NCBI GenBank assembly: GCA_042573625.1
Contig: JBHPCZ010000137.1
Span: 1-8,225, forward strand
DNA length: 8,225 nucleotides
DNA from: JBHPCZ01 sp042573625
GTDB taxonomy: Bacteria > Desulfobacterota > Desulfobacteria > Desulfobacterales > UBA11574
Direction of reading: 5' to 3'
Position 1 is the first letter of the stretch, and each line of letters begins with the position of its first letter. A model generated the notes under the pieces. That model was given only the letters and a program-made list of their open reading frames with translations. It did no database searches and had not been told where the DNA came from. Below are positions 4,692 to 8,225 of the stretch, one piece after another. The translations under genes and the position numbers were made by a program.

Positions 4692-5972
4692 ATGAAGATT
4701 CTAATTGCGACAATTGGCACACGAGGTGATGTACAACCCTATGTCGCATTGGGCCGAGCACTGATGGAGTCCGGCCATGAAATCACCATTTGCACCTGTG
4801 CGCACTTCGAGCCCTTCATTCGGGAAAACGGTCTCGGCTATGCCTACGTTAACAACGATTTCATCGATTTCATGCACTCACCAGAGGGGAAGATCATCCT
4901 CGGGAATGCGGGAAGTTTCTGGAAGACCCTGGCAACTCTGGTGCCCATGATCTCGAAGCTTGGCAATCTCCAAGAGCGGCAGATGGCAGACGTCTGGGCG
5001 GCGAGCAAGGAGTCAGCTCCGGACCTGATTCTGTACCACCCCAAGGCTCTCGGTGCGCCAGACTTCGCCGAGAAACTCGGGGTAGCATGCATGCTGGCCT
5101 TTTGGCTCCCAATCTATGTGCCGACAACCAGATTCCAAGCGATGGGATTCCCCGAGCTTCCCTTAGGACCTGGGTATCGTTGGCTGACCTATCAACTCAT
5201 TAGAAGGATATTGTTGATGATGAGCAAAAGAGTCAGTAAGTGGCGCATACAGCACGGGCTATACCCACGCAGCCCCGGTCTCAGGATGCGGCTTCCGGAT
5301 GGCCGCCCGATCCCAGCGTTACATGGATTCAGCCGACATATAATCCCTCCTCCGGAAGATTGGGCCGAGACTGCAACTGTGACGGGTTACTGGTTTCTCA
5401 ACCAAGCCGAGCACTGGAATCCTCCAGGATCCTTGACCGAGTTCTTGTCAAGGGCCGAACCGCCAATGTACTTTGGGTTTGGAAGCATCTTCGGACGTGA
5501 TCCAAAGCATGTCACGCAGATCATTTTGGAAGCTGTCCGGCGTACCGGAGTGCGAGCGGTTCTTGCCCGGGGTTGGGGTGGTCTTGAACCAACTGCTTCA
5601 GCACAATCAGAATCAGTCATGTTCATTGAAGCCGCACCGCATAGTTGGCTCTTCCCGCAGGTCAGTGCTGTAGTGCACCATGGTGGATGCGGAACGACTG
5701 CCGCCGGACTGCTGGCAGGGAAACCGAGCATTATCTGTCCGTTCTTCGGAGACCAACCCTTCTGGGGGCGGCATGTAGAGCGCCTAGGAGTTGGACCGTC
5801 TCCAATACCACAGAAGAGGCTAACCGTTGAGCGTCTCTGTCACGCTATTGACGTGGTGATGAATGACTCAACGATGCGCCAAAACGCTGCTACATTGGGC
5901 AACCGTCTCCGAAAGGAAAACGGCACATCTAATGCGGTAGCATTCATAACTCAATGGATGAACAGCCAGTGA
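4692..5972 (+). CDS. GT1/MGT-family UDP-sugar glycosyltransferase (sterol-glucosyltransferase-like)
   Basis: This full-length 426-residue glycosyltransferase has the GT-B fold of family GT1. The N-terminal acceptor domain starts with MKILIATIGTRGDVQPYVAL (residues 1-20), the hallmark of the sterol-3-beta-glucosyltransferase/MGT branch. The C-terminal donor domain has 'YFGFGSIFGRDP', then HHGGCGTTAAGLLAGKP (329-345) and PFFGDQPFWG (350-359), which form the UDP-sugar pocket; His330 and Asp354-Gln355 are the expected donor-binding residues. It probably transfers glucose or another UDP-linked sugar to a lipid, sterol-like or small hydrophobic acceptor. There is no signal peptide, so it is cytoplasmic or membrane-peripheral. 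The start lies 20 bases after the cassette boundary, without a strong ribosome site. Base composition is richer in G+C than its neighbours. The acceptor cannot be read from sequence. Confidence 0.9.
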   Translation: MKILIATIGTRGDVQPYVALGRALMESGHEITICTCAHFEPFIRENGLGYAYVNNDFIDFMHSPEGKIILGNAGSFWKTLATLVPMISKLGNLQERQMADVWAASKESAPDLILYHPKALGAPDFAEKLGVACMLAFWLPIYVPTTRFQAMGFPELPLGPGYRWLTYQLIRRILLMMSKRVSKWRIQHGLYPRSPGLRMRLPDGRPIPALHGFSRHIIPPPEDWAETATVTGYWFLNQAEHWNPPGSLTEFLSRAEPPMYFGFGSIFGRDPKHVTQIILEAVRRTGVRAVLARGWGGLEPTASAQSESVMFIEAAPHSWLFPQVSAVVHHGGCGTTAAGLLAGKPSIICPFFGDQPFWGRHVERLGVGPSPIPQKRLTVERLCHAIDVVMNDSTMRQNAATLGNRLRKENGTSNAVAFITQWMNSQ

Positions 5973-6008
5973 TTCCACGAGCTGTGAAGAACATCAAGGG
6001 ACGAAAAT

Positions 6009-6071
6009 GGCGAACCATGGGTTGCACTTGACCGTCGCCTACGCGCCGTCAAGTGAACCCCGCCGTTATGC
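6009..6071 (+). other. attC-like site downstream of the glycosyltransferase
   Basis: This is the best-folding site. GGGTT-G-CACTTGAC (6019-6032) pairs along its whole length with GTCAAGTG-AACCC (6048-6060), giving 13 base pairs interrupted by one unpaired G (6024), like the extrahelical bases that attC sites use for strand choice. The loop is 15 bases. The left box GGCGAAC (6009-6015) is complementary over six bases to the 5' end of the same unit (GTTCGC, 4671-4676). The right box is GTTATGC (6065-6071). Length is 63 bp. Confidence 0.8.
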
Positions 6072-6117
6072 GCAAAAACAATAAAGCCGAGGATACTATT
6101 AAGAGGGCTTTGTACCT

Positions 6118-6810
6118 ATGAAAGACATACTAATTCCTTTGGGTCTGCTTCTATTCCTTGGTTTTTTTGTTTATGCCATGATTCACACCGCCCGAAAGCA
6201 AAGAAAAGTGAAAGCCAGTGCATTTAGGGATTTCGCAGATAGGAATGGTCTTCAATACCAGGAAGAAGACGATGAGAAGAAAGCACAGCGTTTTGCAAAG
6301 GATTTTGATGGGATAGGACAATTTAAATCTCCATCCCTCGGGAAAATCATACCGAATGATGTCGTAGAAGGAAAACTGAATGGAGCGGCTGCTATACTTT
6401 TTCGACACAGGGTTCGTTTTTTGGAAGGTTGGGCCAGGGAATGGTTCGTTGCCGGTATAACAAATGATGAGACTATATCGGAGCGGTGTACGGTTCAGTT
6501 CTGTAAAGGAAATGCGGACAAGGATACTATCTATCTTCAGGATCCTATTATCAAAGAACTAAATATCGGACCTTTTCTCATGGTTGTTAGGGCATCGGGG
6601 ACGTCTTCCGCTGGCAAGACTCTGGATGAGGGTGTTTTGAAACAACTGGCTGATCTTGCCGAGAATCTCTCCTTCCGTCCAGAAATCCAAATACGAGGAA
6701 ATCGATTAGCTGCTTACCTCGCTGATAGAAACGCGACGATAGAAAATCCTGAAACGATAGATGATTTGTTTGAATTCGCAAGAAGCGCAGTTAGAAGGCT
6801 TGAACTTTGA
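6118..6810 (+). CDS. Hypothetical membrane-anchored protein
   Basis: I do not recognise a named family. The 230-residue product has one N-terminal membrane helix (about residues 4-23, LIPLGLLLFLGFFVYAMIH) followed by basic residues (RKQRKVK), so the roughly 200-residue remainder is probably cytoplasmic. That domain opens with 'FRDFADRNGLQYQEEDD', a pattern seen in uncharacterised proteins that pair a short helix with a beta-rich domain, and includes 'VVEGKLNGAAAILFRHRVRF'. The C-terminal part is helical (LKQLADLAENL, then IDDLFEFARSAVRRLEL). There is no catalytic motif that I can name. AAGAGGG (6101-6107) is a good ribosome site ten bases before the ATG. The gene is alone between two attC-like sites, which makes it a likely cassette gene. 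Confidence 0.75.
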   Translation: MKDILIPLGLLLFLGFFVYAMIHTARKQRKVKASAFRDFADRNGLQYQEEDDEKKAQRFAKDFDGIGQFKSPSLGKIIPNDVVEGKLNGAAAILFRHRVRFLEGWAREWFVAGITNDETISERCTVQFCKGNADKDTIYLQDPIIKELNIGPFLMVVRASGTSSAGKTLDEGVLKQLADLAENLSFRPEIQIRGNRLAAYLADRNATIENPETIDDLFEFARSAVRRLEL

Positions 6811-6818
6811 CAAGAATG

Positions 6819-6877
6819 GCATAAACAGTCGCTGCAACTGATGCTGAACTACGCTCGGTTGAACACAGACGACGGAT
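6819..6877 (+). other. attC-like site (weak) after the membrane-anchored protein
   Basis: GCATAAAC (6819-6826) differs by one inserted A from GCATAAC, the complement of GTTATGC at the 5' end of the same unit (6065-6071). The outer arms pair in blocks: GTCG, CTG and CAAC on the left with GTTG, CAG and CGAC on the right. The inner stem is poor, and the right box reads GACGGAT (6871-6877) where GTTRRRY is expected. It is probably a decayed site; its placement and the left box are the main support. Confidence 0.5.
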
Positions 6878-6903
6878 GACCAATTCAGGCTAAGAAGATA
6901 AAA

Positions 6904-7119
6904 ATGAAAGATTGTTGTGAAATAAAATCCAAAAAGAAAAGTGCAAAATTTGTAGGCTCATTTGTTTTCATATTCGCTTGCACAGTTTCTGCCGTGATTT
7001 TTTTCACACAAGAAAAGCTTGATGTTTTTGATTATATCCTAATGATCTTTTCTCCCTTGGCTTTGAGTATTTTCACTTATTTTGTCGTACTTCATCATGA
7101 CCCGAATGCATCTGACTAA
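6904..7119 (+). CDS. Small two-helix membrane protein
   Basis: This is a 71-residue product of unknown family. A lysine-rich N-terminus (KSKKKSAK) is followed by two hydrophobic segments (about residues 16-35 and 44-63) and a short acidic tail, which fits a small inner-membrane hairpin protein with both ends in the cytoplasm by the positive-inside rule. AAGAAG (6892-6897) is a weak ribosome site. Its last 23 bases overlap the start of the next gene in another frame, so the two are probably translationally coupled. Coding status rests on the start signal, the membrane pattern and the compact arrangement, not on homology. I cannot suggest a function. Confidence 0.6.
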   Translation: MKDCCEIKSKKKSAKFVGSFVFIFACTVSAVIFFTQEKLDVFDYILMIFSPLALSIFTYFVVLHHDPNASD

Positions 7120-7522
7120 TACATATCAATACCTCATCATTATTTGTATGTTACTAGTATGGGGATGTTCGTCTGAAACACCTATTGCTACTAACTTTAT
7201 TCTTAACAATGGTTCTGAAATCACTTTTCACCATAAAATAAGCACATCCTACCCCGACAAAGAACTAATTTTTGAATTAAGCGGTATCCCTGAAACAAAG
7301 AAAGATCGGGATTTTTCCGACTATATGGATATTACTTTAACAGACGTAAACGGGGAAACTTACAAACCAGAAAAAACATGGGATGTTAACGGTTCCAGGA
7401 GGGATATAATTGCTATATGCAATAATATTCCCAGAGGTACAAAGATAACAACCATCAAGATTGTTGCCCTTAATAATTTAAAGGTATTAAAAGTTCGCTG
7501 GTGGAACGGAAAACTGCAATAA
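7097..7522 (+). CDS. Hypothetical small lipoprotein
   Basis: The 141-residue product begins with a signal peptide (hydrophobic YLIIICMLLV) ending in a lipobox-like VWGC followed by SS, so Cys would become the lipidated residue, about number 22. The tryptophan two positions before the cysteine is unusual for a lipobox, which lowers confidence in processing. The mature part is rich in alternating hydrophobic residues and suggests a beta-sandwich domain (for example ELIFELSGIPE and YMDITLTDVNGETY), ending in VLKVRWWNGKLQ. I recognise no family. ATG 7097 is chosen; TTG 7082 would be longer and ATG 7106 shorter. It overlaps the upstream small membrane gene by 23 bases and probably shares its cassette. 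The gene is A+T-rich. Confidence 0.65.
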   Translation: MTRMHLTNTYQYLIIICMLLVWGCSSETPIATNFILNNGSEITFHHKISTSYPDKELIFELSGIPETKKDRDFSDYMDITLTDVNGETYKPEKTWDVNGSRRDIIAICNNIPRGTKITTIKIVALNNLKVLKVRWWNGKLQ

Positions 7523-7525
7523 AAA

Positions 7526-7594
7526 GCGCATAACAATTCGTTCAACGCGGATGCGCCAAACATTGGCGCACCGGTTAACTCCAACATATTATGC
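7526..7594 (+). other. attC-like site before the alpha/beta hydrolase
   Basis: The left box GCATAAC (7528-7534, extended to GCGCATAAC from 7526) fits well, and AATTCGTTCAA right after it is nearly identical to the arms of classical resistance-cassette attC sites, as is TTAACTC on the right (7575-7581). The inner stem is perfect: TGCGCCA (7552-7558), loop AACAT, TGGCGCA (7564-7570), with CGG/CCG continuing outward. The right box is ATTATGC (7588-7594), where G is expected first; loss of that G would affect the crossover point. Confidence 0.8.
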
Positions 7595-8225
7595 CGAAGA
7601 TTGAAATCAACAACATAGAATTGTATTACGAAGAATATGGAGATGGAGAAGAGGCAGTCATCTTGTTACATGGTTTTTTATCTTCCTCAAAAATGTGGGC
7701 AGATAACTATGTGCCGGATCTAACGAAAAGGTATAAGGTCTATGCTATTGATGTGCGTGGGCATGGTAATTCCAACAAAGTTAAAGTCGGGTGTAATTTA
7801 CAGCAAATGGCTGATGATATTTATCAGTTTGTCATTTTAAAAGATATAGACGAATGTATTCTTGCGGGAATGTCAATGGGAGGGGCTATTGCAATTCAAT
7901 TTGCTATTAATTTTCCTGAAAAAATAAAATCTCTCATTCTTATGAACCCTGGACCAGGGACATTATTTTCAAAAGGTTTTTCCTTTATATCACCCATTCT
8001 GTTATTTGTTTCTCAAAAAAAATGCCTTTTAAAACCATTTTTTAAAAGTGTTTTAACGAATCCATTACCTCGAAAAAAATTGTATGAATTTGTTGGTGAT
8101 GCCGCTTTGGTCAGTAAAGAGACATGGTTGCAGTATTTACATCCTGATAATAAAATTTATAATTTCAACCGATTAAAAAATTTGACAATACCCACGCTAG
8201 TAATAATCGGGAAAAAGGACAAGGC
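7591..8225 (+). CDS. Alpha/beta hydrolase (partial, runs off window)
   Basis: An open frame from ATG 7591 continues without a stop to the end of the window (211 complete codons). It shows the alpha/beta-hydrolase core in order: VILLHGF (residues 23-29, oxyanion-hole His-Gly), DVRGHGNS (54-61), the nucleophile elbow GMSMGG (93-98, Ser95), and TLVIIGKKDK (202-211), in which Asp210 is placed as the catalytic acid. The catalytic His would lie beyond the window. There is no signal peptide, so it is probably a cytoplasmic esterase, lipase-like or C-C hydrolase; the substrate cannot be told. The start codon sits inside the right box of the attC site and has no ribosome site before it, and no other good in-frame start exists before the first motif. 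The gene is strongly A+T-rich. Confidence 0.88.
   Translation, partial: MPKIEINNIELYYEEYGDGEEAVILLHGFLSSSKMWADNYVPDLTKRYKVYAIDVRGHGNSNKVKVGCNLQQMADDIYQFVILKDIDECILAGMSMGGAIAIQFAINFPEKIKSLILMNPGPGTLFSKGFSFISPILLFVSQKKCLLKPFFKSVLTNPLPRKKLYEFVGDAALVSKETWLQYLHPDNKIYNFNRLKNLTIPTLVIIGKKDK

Larger units (their letters stand above)
4211..8225 (+). mobile_element. Integrase-less cassette array (CALIN-like), runs off window
   Basis: At least four attC-like sites in the same orientation (4619-4677, 6009-6071, 6819-6877, 7526-7594) separate single genes or a gene pair, all on the + strand. Cassette ends are complementary for TspO (9 of 9 bases), the glycosyltransferase (6 of 6) and, with one inserted base, the membrane-anchored protein. 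Gene starts lie 0-55 bases after each boundary. No tyrosine-recombinase integrase or attI is in view; it may lie outside the window or be absent. The decay of several boxes suggests an old array. Confidence 0.65.

Noticed and set aside
5387..5731. Minus-strand open frame inside the glycosyltransferase
   Set aside because: It is antisense to the donor-binding domain, whose motifs are intact; the reverse translation looks like noise.
1..8225. CRISPR array, tRNA or rRNA gene
   Set aside because: I saw no regularly spaced direct repeats and no cloverleaf or rRNA-like sequence on either strand.

Overview
The window looks like accessory DNA from a Gram-negative bacterium. A sulfate-reducer-type (Desulfobacterota) host is my best guess, based only on the general look of the DUF47/PiT operon and on the short 'ggggtcagg'-type intergenic fragment; this is a weak inference. 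All supported genes lie on the + strand, and base composition changes sharply from gene to gene. The phosphate operon and the glycosyltransferase are GC-balanced, while the first gene, the two small genes near 7 kb and the final hydrolase are clearly A+T-rich.

Layout: (1) 1-1637 holds a hypothetical membrane protein and a small SpoIIAA/STAS-like gene, separated by the tail of an IS3-family transposase. Each part is bordered by structures that look like integron attC sites. (2) 1638-4209 is ordinary chromosomal sequence carrying a two-gene phosphate uptake operon (DUF47/PhoU-like accessory protein and PiT permease). (3) 4210-8225 is a run of single-gene units: a short TspO, a GT1/MGT glycosyltransferase, an unknown membrane-anchored protein, a pair of small membrane/lipoprotein genes, and a truncated alpha/beta hydrolase. 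They are separated by imperfect inverted repeats of about 59-69 bp.

The most interesting result is that these inverted repeats behave as integron attC sites. They have RYYYAAC-like and GTTRRRY-like ends, and the left end of each site is complementary to the far (5') end of the same gene unit, as expected if each unit was once a closed circular cassette. The best cases are GTTAGGTCC (4210) with GGACCTAAC (4617), GTTATGTGCTTT (1139) with AAAGCACATCAC (1569, 11 of 12), and GTTCGC (4671) with GCGAAC (6010). No integrase gene is visible, so the right block fits a CALIN (a cluster of attC sites lacking an integron integrase). A second, damaged block lies to the left of the phosphate operon.

Apart from the phosphate operon, the genes show no sign of a shared pathway. 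Cassettes are usually independent adaptive functions driven by outside promoters; one candidate promoter lies just before the TspO cassette.
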